Assembly: GCF_001522545.3 (NCBI RefSeq)
Contig: NC_031769.1
Location: 71,069,814-71,133,813 of the forward strand
DNA length: 64,000 nucleotides
Direction: 5' to 3'
Source: Parus major
Taxonomy: Eukaryota; Chordata; Aves; Passeriformes; Paridae
The notes under the pieces were generated by a model. It saw only the letters and a list, made by a program, of their open reading frames with translations. It made no database searches and was not told the DNA's origin. This document shows positions 21,343-33,900 of the stretch, piece by piece. Positions within the stretch are counted from its first letter, which is position 1. The number at the start of each line of letters is the position of its first letter. A program made the translations under genes and the position numbers.

Positions 21343-24300
21343 ATTACTCTTTTCACAGATTTCCATATGCTGTATCCTCTCCTTTAAGTACCAATGAAAT
21401 ATCACTTTACCCTAGGCTTAACTGTACTACATAAAACTGGCATCGTTTTCTGCTGTAAAGTAGCAAGGAAGTGTCAGATGTCAGATTTCATTTAATGTTA
21501 TAAAGGACCACGCAGAATAGACCACAGTGAGTTAAGCATCTGGTTATAAAAATCTGGCATTTTAGTTTTTGTTTCTTTTTTTTTTTTTTTTTCACTTTTC
21601 ATTTCCCATGGAAGTACTGCTCAGACAGTTCAGAAAATAGGTATGAGAATGAAATAGGAAGCTCTCTTTGAATTGTCCAGGGAGAAAGGGCATCAGCATG
21701 CTGAAATGAAATCTTCCCCTCATTGCACCACACTTCACAGCAAAAAGAGAAGCTGACAAGTGCAGTGTTTGCAGTATCCCAGAAATAATGGAGATATTCC
21801 CAGATGAGAAGCTGAGGCACATTAAAGAAAAGGGGAAAATGAACAGTGTACATCCCTGTTTTATGTTCTATACACCACTGCATTCAGCAGCACAAATATC
21901 ATAAGAAAAGAAACAGTCTTTTTGCTTATATTTCTTCCTACTGCTTCCAGGACCATATGTGTTTCTCATTAAACTGTTGTAGATTGAACACAACCCCAAC
22001 CCTGAGTGCTGGACTCTCCTACTCTTTCACCTCTGTGTGCCTGGCTCTGATGTATGGAGTCATATGCTCTTTTTCACAGCTTGCCACAGTGAACATCATT
22101 CCATCCTCTGCATGTCCAGCTATTTGTACCAGAGTATGTTTTTTGGTTGTTTCTGGTCTGGCTTTTTTGCAGTTCTGAGAGCATATATTATTATGAAAAC
22201 ATAACATTCTAATGTCCATGGGGTAACCCCACTCTGTTCTCTGTCATTATTTGCAATATCTATGTTGTTTGATTTGCTCCTTTTACACCCTGACAAGGTA
22301 GTATTACATCTGTTGCCACAGTAAAATTCCATGCCACCACAAGGTCTTGGTTTCTACAGGGCTTTGTCAGTTACATATATAAAACTTTGTCCTTTGATCT
22401 TTGCCACTGTGCCTCAAATTAAAATTTAATTTGTAGTCTTTCCCTGGAATGGTTTTGATTTTTGGGAGTGATGGGTAGGGGTAATATTAGGGTTTGGATT
22501 TTTTTTAGGCAGCTGGTGGTCAGATAGCCCTTCCAGTAACATATATATTGGGGCTTTAGATACCATTAGGATATTTCCTATTAAAGACAGACTCTGGTTG
22601 CTATGGAGTTACTTGCTGCCTTCCAGTCTGGAGATGTCTGACTTCCTTCCCACTTCTACCTGTGACATTTGATTCTCATGCCAGTGCCTTTGCTCTCAGC
22701 ACTGTGACCCTGAGCTCTGTGTCCCAGCTCCTTGGTACTGCTCCTTTCCAGCTTCTGATCCACTCCATCTCACTTTTTAGTGTAATGGCTTAATTAAACA
22801 GCACTCAGCTGCTTTAGGCAGCAGAACAGCTGTTACAAGGGGATCCTATTTGACAGAGATATGCATTCTTTGGGAGATGAGACCATGCATTTCTAAACAA
22901 GGAAGGATTTATATAGAAACAGAAGTTCATTTTTTAAATACCAGTTTTCTGCTTTTTTCTTTATATTTTTTTTCTTTTAATTGTTTGATTTCAAATGGAA
23001 CAAACAGAGACAGGAAGGATGTAACACACAAAACAGAAAAACAAGTGGGAACAAAGAGGGTTACTTGAGAAGAAAATTGAAAGCTTAGTTTTTCAGTTCT
23101 GTGGCCTTGGTAATTGTCTTCAAGAAAGTAAATGCATTTGATTTCCCTTGAGGGAAAAAGACTTCTCTTTTAATAAAATTTACACCACAAAAAAAAAAAA
23201 GGATTTTTTTTTCCATAAATAATGACTTTTCAATGCTTCAATTTATGTCTTACATACCAAATAGTCTCATCTTTCCATTATATTTCATACTTGTGCTGAA
23301 TGGTTTTCATTTGCTAGCTTGCTACTGTAAATGGAATTCATTAATCTGAGGCAAAAGTAATTATAAAAAAGAACATAAAATATCAGATTATTAGGATGAT
23401 ATCTTTCTCTGTCGAGATGGGTTACTTCAATCCATTCATCATCTCATAGAACACTAGGTTACTTTAGAAGGAATGTGACCTGAATTTAAATCTGAGGACA
23501 TATATAGTGTCATGTAGTACCTAGTACCTATTAAAAAAACAAAAAAAAAAAGGAAGCCCTCAATGTCTGATATATTAAAATCTGGTTTTTAAATGCCCAG
23601 ATATTTCACTTACATTTTTAAAGTGTGACTCTCACATTTTATCAGTTCACAAAAGTGAATTTCATGCCTGTCCGGAGTACAAAAATGGGGCATGACTGAT
23701 GCGAATATATTCAATAGATTGCAATAGCAACTGTTTTCAGTGTGGGAAATGATCAGTATTTCAATCTCTACCTTCCAGTGAATGGCAGAGAATCTTCTTT
23801 GCAGTCCAGGAGTATCCAGGGACCGCCTGATTTCTTTGAATTGTCTCAAGACTGGGTAGTGGAGCCCACTTCAGTTTTTCTTCGTTTCATGAGTGTTGAA
23901 GAAGCAATCTTTTCAACCTCCTTGCTTTTGTCACAGCAAAGTCTAGGAGACAGAATTCAGCAATACACAAAGGCAGATTTGTTTTCCCAGGACCTTTAGA
24001 CTCCCTGTGTCCAGAGGGAGGTGGATGTCTTTCCTGGGGCACAGTCATGTGGATACTGCTACTGCCACTGGCGCAGAACAAGCAGCATTTGCTGTGGGTG
24101 CCTTTTTCTGTGATAGAGACCAGCATGGGCACTTGCTGTACAGCTCCCTGCAAGATGGCAATTGTTCCCTTTGTTACAAATTCTTTTCATCACTGGAGCT
24201 ACACTTCATGGCAACCACCTCAGCTGAAAAAAAAAAATCACACGCAATATATAATTTTCTGTAACCTTTTTTTTCCTCTCTTTTATTGAATCCTGAATAA

Positions 24301-27300
24301 ATTTCATATACAAGCAGGACACAAGACTCTTCATTTTCTTGTACCTGACAGGATATCAGTAATGGCATGGACTTTCTCACTGCAAAAGTGAACTACATTT
24401 TTGTTTCAAATATCCCATAAAATCTGATTAAAAAAAACAACCTGATAAATAAACCCTTTGAAAATATTTTGAATTGTAGTTCTCAGTAAACCATAAAAGC
24501 TGTCTATGTACTGTGAATTGTAGAAGTAAATAATAAAATTCTTACAAATATGCTGCTTCCAATAATGGATAGCTCTGTGTTTTTACATATCTGTACATAT
24601 TCAAGCATATTGTAAAATTCAGATGGATGCCCTTGAAATGTGTACCCTTGAAATTGTTAACAAATGTAGCAATGCCAAGAGAATGTCCTCAGGAATGTTT
24701 GACTCAATGTTTTACTGAAAAATCTTGCTCCTTTTTCTAGAAATGAGGCCTGTTTTTTAAAAATTGAAGTGACCTGAGAAATAAAGTGTTCTGCCTTGTC
24801 AGTTGGCTGGGTTTCATCAAAATTTATAATCCACTTAGAAATAAATCCTTTTGTAGAAACATGTATTTATATGGAGCAAACTGATAAAGCCATGATATGA
24901 AGATACAAGTATCTCACTTAAAAGAAGATACTCAATATAAAGTTCAATGCTGGCAGAGAATCTCTTGTTTGCCATAGAATTTGTTCAGAAATGGATTTAC
25001 AATGCTATAGGAAGCAGTGTTACCATTTCAGCTAACAGGAATCTCGACAATCAAAAGAGAAACTTATCACCTTGAAAAAAACAAACCAAAAAACCAAACA
25101 CGCAAACAAACAAAAACAAAAACAAAAACCCTGCATTTGACTTTGTAGGTGAAATCCTAAATTTTCATGACATATCAAACAGAACAGCAAGTATCACTAT
25201 CATTAAATAACAAAATGAAACTTTGTGTAGTAAGTTAAACCATCTAAAACCTAGGCCTTTTTGTTCTTTGGGGCTTTTTAAATTATGGTTCACATGCTCT
25301 TACAAATTCTTGGAAATATGCTATGGATTTAAGGAATGGCTTCACTACAAATAAAAAAAAATAAAAGAAAAAAGAATAAAAGAAGGAAAGTAGCCATATT
25401 TGCATTTTTTTAAAGGTATTCAGTTTATGGTCTCTTAATATTAATTGTCTGTGTACTGAAAGTAAAACCACAATGCAGCCAGCATGAAATATTTTTATCT
25501 GTAGGCAGTGGTGTGTAATCTTCTATTTTCTGTCCCCAGTTGTCAAGAATAGATAGAAAAATATCAACAGCTTCCACTGATAGTTCAGCCAGGCGAAAAT
25601 CAGAGCACAGTCCCTTAGGAAGTCCTGATATTGTGACATTTGTGTCAGCCTAAGTCAACTACTCAAACTTTTTTGTAGACAAAGTATTCAGAGAATTCAA
25701 AAAGTTTACAACTTAAAAACTACAGACTTTCCTGTCTTAATTTGGTTTGGTGTTCAGCTGAATATCCTTGTTGTGCCACATCAATGAGGGCACACTTCAT
25801 GATTACCTCCTCCTTTTTCTATTCTACATGACTCAGCTTTATCAGATGAGGCATTCATCAATGTCATAACCTGTCCAGGAAAGTCTAGAACCATAGGAAA
25901 TCCAATCAGCAGTGTATGCATAGCACCATGACATCACAGCTACACAATGAACAACTGGTGAAAAAACTGTACTCGAATTGGGCAATTTAAAATATTTTGG
26001 TTAGATTCAAATTTATTAATCTAAATAAAACAATTAGTCCATTTCAGTGAGAAAAAAAATGAAACCTGGATGGAATTTCCATAATGAAATTTCATTTAGA
26101 GAAGTTTTTATTTATTATTCCTTACCTGAGTGCAATTTCCTTTTCCAGCTCCTAGGTATCATAGTACCTAGCTGTAAAATAAAAAATAGTAAATTGAAAA
26201 CTTTGACTGGAACTGAGATTTTTATTCAATCTATTGAAGAGAAGAGTGAACCTCGATCCATTTCTGGCATCAGAGTCTTCTCTGTGTTGGGTATCAATAG
26301 AATTATATTGTACTCATGATTGAAAGGAAGGCAACTGTCAAGCTGAAGAGATTTCAGGGATGTTCAAGCAGAGTGCATCAGGAATTGTGTACATGCTGTG
26401 GGCCAGCCAAATCCATGCCAACGCAAGGGTGGAGATTCTCCTGTGTAAAAACACTAACTGTAAGAGGTCTCTATAGGATTTTCTGAGGACAATGGCTCTG
26501 CCAAGTTACTTAGTGAAAGAATGGCTGTTTTTAATTTTGCTGGAAAATGGTTTTAGCTTCAGTACATTGACCAAAAAAAAGAAAAAAATCAAAGTTGACT
26601 GTCAAAACTTGACTCACTGCTACGTGTGCTGTAAATTTATGTTATGCTGTGTTACTAAAATACATCTAAATTAACAGTACAGTATGCTTCCTTTTAGTCT
26701 TTATGCTTCAGATATATCTTAAGGGAAAAAGATAGAAGAAAATAAAGATATTAGCTGAGGAAACTTCATTTGCTACTGTAATTATTTTGAGAACAAGAGG
26801 AGTTTTTTTAATTTATATTTTAGCTGAACAATCTGAAAAATTCATACAGCTCCCCATCCTTGCCTGACTCTAGAGCCATTGATTTCAAATCCAAATATTG
26901 ATATTTACATGGAAAATTGTGACATGGAGCTTAATTTTGATGGGAAAATATTAACAAATATATATTAAAAAAAATCATCCCAGTAGATAAAAGTGCCACA
27001 TATTTAATAAACCCAAGTACACAATAAGATAAAAAATTGCAATCAACTCCATTCTTCTGTAAATATTCAAGAAGGCCATTATTTTTAACCATGATTTGGT
27101 ATTATCTTCAAACCATTGACAAATAATTATTGAGCTCAAAACACCAAGGAGCATTTGCAATGAAATGCTGACAAACATCTTAATTGCAAATCTCTGAAGA
27201 TTTTATTCATATTAATATGGAAATTAAATATTAAAAGGCTAATGCTGGACTTTGCAGTCTGTTATCTTGCATCCTAAGCACTTGCAGTTTCACAGATCAA

Positions 27301-28607
27301 ATGTTTCTTCACTATTCCAGAGAAGATTGCCTTCATTTTAGTTCAGAATGTAATGACCTATCTGCTTAATATATGCATGTTAGACATATTACTGTTTCAG
27401 TAAAACACTGTAAATTGCACTTGTGCTTAAGCATCCCTGGAAACACACCTGGGGCATCCACTCAGTGTGGATGGATCATACAGGGCACACTGGGATTCTG
27501 GCAAAGGGATTACCTGTTCCTGTGGTTAGATGTATGCCACTGGGGGATCTTCCTCTAATTCATACTGGATCTGGCTATTCTGAGGGCAGGGATTGCTCTG
27601 CAGCATATTCCAGATTTTCCTGGTCCCTTCCTTTGTTAGGTTGAGTACTTGGCCTGACAATTCAAAATAGCAGCGGTAGGATCCTCCCCCCCTAAATCAG
27701 TGAGGCACCCAGCAACTACATTGCCCACTCAGTTCCATCTCTTACAGTTAGAACTATTTATAAATTGGAAGAATTCTGATAATTGACTTTAAAAATAGGA
27801 ATATTCTTATGCAAATCTGTTAAGCTAACCTCCACTAAAGTAGCCAGTCACCGCATATTCCTAGGAAACAGTGTGATACAGCTTTCTTACACCAAATTCT
27901 TTGTTAAAAATATTAAGATATCTTGCTAATAAGAAGAGTCTGGTATACCTGGTGCCTGTGCCATATTGAGACCATAACCACCAATTTTGCACCCTGTAAG
28001 ATCAGAGGTACAAATTAGTCATGCAGACTTAGATGGAAATGGCCTGCATAGTTTCACACGGAAACAGAGATTTGCCAGAGGCTGAGATGTCTTCATGTGG
28101 AAGCACTACATCTCTGTAGGGAGTTCAGAACTCCTTTGGCAGAAATGGTGCTAGATGAAAACACATGCATGCCTCAAATGAGTGCCAGGTATTTCATGCA
28201 TCACTATAATGTGCCAAACAATTAATCATATTCTGGAACCCTTTCTGTGGGATAAGGAGCAGATGATATTTTCCCCCCTAAAAATATCCAAACATTCTAC
28301 AGCCATCTCTTCTAGAAAAGATAATATTTTACTTGGAAATCTAAACCTTAGAAAGATGTTTTGGTTTTTTTTTAAAAAAGAGAAGCAGTGTCATTTGCAT
28401 TCACATCTTCATGAGGAGATACATATTTCAAAAGAACATTCTTTTAAATGTTCATCTTTGACTGAAACTTTAAGTACTCTGTAGATTCTAAAGAAGTATC
28501 TTTAAAGAAATATCAAACATAGTCATTCTGGCAGGTAGATAATATATAAATTTTCAAGGCATGTGTAATTTTCTGCCTCATTTCAATCATTCATTCAAGA
28601 TAGATAC
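21343..28607. other. Long unique stretch, no gene recognised
   Basis: AT-rich, no recognised transposon. Low-complexity tracts: poly(T) at about 21574-21592 and an A-rich CAAA-type tract at 25075-25129. Two adjacent 85-codon ORFs at 23742-23999 and 24007-24264 are in different frames and show no domain. The patch 26930-27240 is rich in octamer-like and TAAT motifs and might be conserved non-coding DNA. Confidence 0.5.
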
Positions 28608-28671
28608 GTTATGTTATGTTATATTTGTTATATTTGTTATATTTATTATATTTATTATATTTATTATATTT
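28608..28671. repeat. 9-bp minisatellite (ATATTTRTT)
   Basis: ATGTT-like units give way to two ATATTTGTT and three ATATTTATT units plus a partial unit. The short array appears to have changed unit as it grew. Confidence 0.9.
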
Positions 28672-29499
28672 CAGGAAATCCTATTTGACGAGTCAATATA
28701 ATTGGCAATCCTGAGCTGCATGCTTGTCAAAAGAAAAGTTTTGCATTTACATAAAGACAAGATTTTTTTTCTCCTCTCAATTTGCCACATCAGAAGCCAA
28801 AAATTTCCAAGCAGCTTGTCATCAGATGTGTCCCTAATGGATGGCATCTGATAAATTCTTTTCAAATATATTACAGTAAAAGGCAGCTACAGCAAGCAGT
28901 TGCAATTTGTTTGATGTTGTTCATCAAGGTTTCATTGAAAACAGGAGGCACATACCCAGGACAAGTGCATATTATCTGTATTTAAATATTCATGCTAATA
29001 GGGCATATATTTACTGTTGGATGGCATTACATAAAAAGTATCATTGTTTGACTAATAGGATTTATACAAAAATATGCTAAGCTATCTCTTCCACTTAAGA
29101 CTGATTTTGAGAAATTTCATTAAATACTATCAACTGAAGTAAGATTTTCAGTAGAAGGACTTAAATAAGCAGTCAGGTCTTAGTGGAAAGAGCTTATTTT
29201 CCTAATGGAAAGCTTAATAAGGATTTGAGTTATCTTACTGTCTCAAAAGATTTGCAACCAATATAAATGAATGCCTGTAATCAGATTTTCCTGTCTATTT
29301 GCTTGTATGTGAAGTGACCAGGAAAGGTGCGTAACAATAAACACCTAGAATAAATAGCAATAGCATTCTGTAGTGTTTTTTGTAGCTAGATCAATTACTT
29401 GAGAATAGAAATTTTACTACCTGAGATGGTAGCAAATGTAGATGAAGATCTACAAAGACATCTGCCAACAAACTCTTTAAAATAGATTCTTTGATCTGA
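28672..29499. other. Unique sequence next to the decayed coding region
   Basis: No transposon recognised. A 64-codon minus-strand ORF at 28671-28865 lies in the same orientation as the decayed coding region to the right and might be its continuation; this is too weak to call. Confidence 0.4.
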
Positions 29500-32400
29500 A
29501 TCACTGATATGCAGCAGATATTTTCTTACCCTCCTGTTTGATATTTTTTAATATAATGACAAGCTTAACATAATTATTGCTCAAAAAGTAATACTTAAAA
29601 AATGACATAATTTGCTTAAGGGTACCATCAATAAGAAAAGCAAACATTCTTGTTCTTCCAAAAAGCATGTTCAATGGACTGGATTCTTCAGACAGAATTG
29701 CTCTTTTTGTCTTCATCTCTTTGCTCTCTCAATCTTTACTTAATCAGTCTCTACCACTCTCGTTTTCATTTTTCCTATTTTGGTTGGCACACAATTCCAG
29801 CTTGATATTTCCATCACTTAATTACATTACTAGTAAATAATTATTCATTATTAAACAGCATGGATGTCTTTCAGAATAACACCAGATATGGATGATGCAG
29901 TTATACATTGTAAATTGACATTTTTTCTGGCTTCAGCCATGACTTCTTGTTGTACTCAGTATGATGAACTCAAATTGTATTCATCTCCAAGATTCCACAT
30001 GACAATCCATATATGGCAATGAACTATTTATGGCAGAAAGTTTCCACAATCAGTTGTGTCAGTTTGTCACAAAAAAAATATAGAAATAGCATTTATGGTT
30101 TTATCAATTGCTACAGTTCTAGGAATAAAAAGATGAGTCATGATTTCATAATTCTTCCCCAAAAGGTTGTCCAGACTTGGAAAGGCCAGTTTTCAAACTG
30201 TGTTCTCAAGTCTTTTACTTCTTCCTGAAGAAGCAGTCACAATATCAAACTGGAAAAAATGTGCTCTGTGTACATAAATCCTAAAGGAAGCCCTCTGCTT
30301 CATTAATGTAAAAACCTTGTCTGGGTTCTATGCTCTAACATCATTACTCTTGTCAAGTTTAAAGCAGTAATTATGATCGACTTACTGTTAGCATTTGTGT
30401 CATGGCATATATGCAAAATAACATGAGATTTCCCCTGCCTAAATTTAGAAATTCAGTTTTCCAAGATTAGTCTTTTGTTGGTCTACAAGTCACATGTGAA
30501 AGGTTTTTGACTTGTAATTTATCTCTGTAATGTACTGTTTTTTTTAATCAATAAATAATTTGATGAAGCCTCCTTTGTTCATGAAAATACACAAATTATT
30601 TCACTATTTCCAGATCTTTTGAGCCACAGCTTTTTTTTTTCCTGGAAATAATTTTCTCTGTTGGTTTTCTGTTGCATATCTCAATAGTTTCTATTAATAT
30701 CTCCCAGTACATGCAGAAGTCTAAATTCACTGTTTGACCTACAGCATGTTCTTGTCCTGCTAAGTCAGTCACCAAGCATGTTTCAAAAGTTACGGAAGTG
30801 ATTTGCTAGCATTCTTCAGCCGGTGAAAAAAAATGCCAGGGAATGCTTTCTATAGGGTTCATAATCCATACTATCTCTCTACCCAGAAATGTCTTGTTTG
30901 TTTTCCAGTGTTTCACCTAATATTGCTGATGCCTAGAGAAAAAGATAATGCAGTTTTTCTCAAATGTCCCACCATCTGCTTTGAGCACCAACAAATGTGT
31001 TTCTAAATATATTCTTATCTGCTTTTAGTATAACTTTCTTCCCTGAGATATTTACAACTTGTTTTTGAGTTGATGACTGATTTTAAGGACATCTGATCTT
31101 ATGGTTTCTGCAAAGAGGATGAGACGCATCTCACATTTTTGATTATTCTTTTAAAAATTATTATCTATTTATATCTCCAGTGACTTCATTAAAGCATCAA
31201 CAACATCTGGTGAGATTAGTTGACCGGTTGATAGACTGGTAAGGACTTTCTGGCAATACTCACTGGATTATTCAGTTTTCTCAGGTATTTCATGTAAGAT
31301 TTGAAAGTGTCCTTGAATTTTTTTAATTAAAAAAAAAAAAGTATAATTATTGCAGAAATTATCAAGCTTTTTTTTCAGTTATCTTAGATTTCCCAGCAGT
31401 CTCATGAAAAGATTTCATTACTTAGGAATTGAGGTGTACCTAGTACAAAATTCTGTTTAAGAATTGTAGTCTGACTGGTTTTTGTTTGTCGTCGCTTCTA
31501 TTGCCAGATGTACTGTGATTCTCCAGTCTGAGACAACAAGCTTCCAAACTTGAGCTAACAAATACATCCATCATCTCTTCATAGATGGTATATAGGAGAC
31601 ATAGTTTGGATTACATGTAAAAATTCAGGCAGTCATGACACAGAATATTCACAGCCTTTTTTAACTTCTCAGAAACCTGAACAAAATGTCAGATCAGTGT
31701 AAGAAATCCAAAATAGTGAAAGGCTTCCATTAGCATACTCTCTTTGATAACTGAGGTGCCCTTCAAATAGACACATGCTTTGTGAAAATGAGTAATTATA
31801 AAAGACTTAATCAAAAAGCACTTAGCAGATGTTATCTCAAGCACTGCTGATACTTTTAAGTGCATCTCCAAGTGGGCAACATTAGAAGCGTAATTATCTT
31901 GTAGGCAAGGAGAAAATTCACTCAATGTTAATCTAAGAAGTTTTTTTTATACAACTTCAGCACTTATGTGTTCTCCAGTGCCTGGTTCATAACAGGTGAA
32001 GGAGGACAGATTTATTTTAGGGGAATGAAAAGTGGAAGAAATAGAATCTTTTATCAAAGTTCTCTATAACGGTACCACAAACCATCAGTGGGATTATCCC
32101 ATAACCTATATCTGGGATTATTTTAGTTTGGAAGCAGGTAAAAAGACATAGGAAATAGAATGTCAATCTTTTGTGGGTTTTTTTCCCCTTTATTCCATAT
32201 ATTATGCTGGCAGTATCATTTACCTGTACTGGAAAGGGAGAAGGTTCAATCATTTCTGAGCACTTTAGTAGGACAAAAAAAAATATAATTGTATTGATTA
32301 TTTTGTACTTACTTCTTGCCCTATTAGCTAATGTATTTGTAGATGATGATCTAGTAAAAACAGACAGAAAAGCAACTTCTAAATGATTCACAATTCTTTC

Positions 32401-33900
32401 CTCTGGTCTGACAATTTTATTCCAAGATGGACTTTTTTCTCTATAGAAAAGATTTAATATTTCTTGTGGAATGAAAAGTTTGTATCTGTCCCTGTGATAA
32501 TCCAGTGACACTAAAAATATTCCAGATGTCTGAATGTTCAGAGTATTCAGAACTGAGCACTTCCTCCATCTTTCCTCTGTCCTTATAACTTCCTCTTTGT
32601 CCTTATGACAAAGATTCCCTGCTGAATATATGTGTTGAGTTTTTGGAAGGAAGGACACCATGACTCCTTCACCCACTGTACTTAAGTGTTATCTTTCAAA
32701 CATAAACTGTTCTACTTAAAATTTCTTCCATGAAATTAAATTAAATGAATGAAATGAAATTTAAAAAAATAATAAATGACTAGTCTCAATTCCATATTTA
32801 GTACTTTCAGAAAGCTTTCTCAGATATGCAATAAAATCCCTTATTTTGAACAAAATAATGTCAATGTGTGAAGTATGCCTGTAACCTTCCTTTTGATTTA
32901 TGATATGTATTCTTGGTTATTTTTTTAATTCATTGACTTTCATCTATCTTTCAAGCAACACTAATCTTTCTGTAAGGATTTTTTGTATTTTCAAACTAGC
33001 AAAGAGATTATTTCTAATGGACGGAACCATTTCTTCACAGACGGTACTTTCCAGATTTTTCACAGTCTGGATTTTGTCACTCTCTTCTCTGCTGCTATTT
33101 TAACTTCTTCACTGCTGCTGTACAAAGGGCCTTTTTATGAGAAAGAGCTTCTTCACCAACAGTCTATTTACTGTGCAAGTTAAGGAACTCATCTACTATT
33201 TTCTTCATTATATAAAATTGCCTCTCTTCATCTGGAGTAAAGTATTTTCTTTACTGGGTTCTTATTCCTTTCTGTTTTACTTCGGTGCTTGCTTTTCTTG
33301 GACAAAACATCTCCCTTGTTTTAAATCACTTGGAGCCTCACTGGCTTTCTCTAGCCAGCATAATTTTCTAGTTGCAGTTTTGACAGAAGAGCATTCAAAA
33401 ACTGGTTGATGTGATTATGTCTTTGCTTCTGCTGATATCATATCTGCATTGTTTCTCCCTGGCTAAAGTTTTCAGTAATGCCAAAACTGGAATATGACTG
33501 TGAATGTCAGAAGAGGATACTGTGAATTTATGTCCCTAAGTGATGTTTACTTGATATATAAATCTTCTGAAATTCTGTCAGTATTCATGTCTTTTATGCA
33601 CATTTAAAAAGATCTATCTTTGCTGCCTAATTTCATAAATGAGACACTTATGTTTCAAATTTGCAATAAAATATTGCATTGATTGTAACTTACATTATGC
33701 AAATGAGAGAGATACTAGCAATATATAAAAAGCCCATTCTTGTGTTGTGACATCAAATTTTAGTTCACATAAAATAGAAAATGTGTTCATACATAGAAAT
33801 AATCCTGCCTGACTCAAAGTTTGCCACCTCCAATGATAGTTGTTTGGAATGCTTCATTGCTTATAGCTTTGAGTGAGTTAGAGACCTAGAAATGGTATAA
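29500..33900 (-). pseudogene. Decayed large coding region, identity unknown
   Basis: On the minus strand, reading from about 33900 down to 29500, a chain of stop-free, protein-like stretches follows one another with frameshifts and stops between them. The longest is an intact 219-codon ORF at 32017-32676 (contains RDRYKLFIPQEILNLFYRE). Others include TPDEERQFYIMKKIVDEF (about 33183-33250), VAHLEMHLKVSAVLEI (about 31835-31890), EKLKKAVNILCHDCLNFY (about 31610-31670), LSTGQLISPDVVDALMKSLE (about 31180-31240) and QFENWPFQVWTTFWGRIM (about 30150-30215). The residue mix (E/K-rich and leucine/isoleucine periodicity, no simple repeats) looks like real protein. I recognise no domain. No introns are evident over about 4 kb, which would suit one very large exon, a retrocopy or an old viral insertion. 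No 3' poly(A) tract or target duplication was found. Frames were chosen by eye, which inflates the impression, so confidence is modest. Confidence 0.38.

Noticed and set aside
23742..24264. Two adjacent 85-codon plus-strand ORFs, possible broken gene
   Set aside because: They are in different frames, an 88-codon minus-strand ORF overlaps them, and neither shows a recognisable motif.
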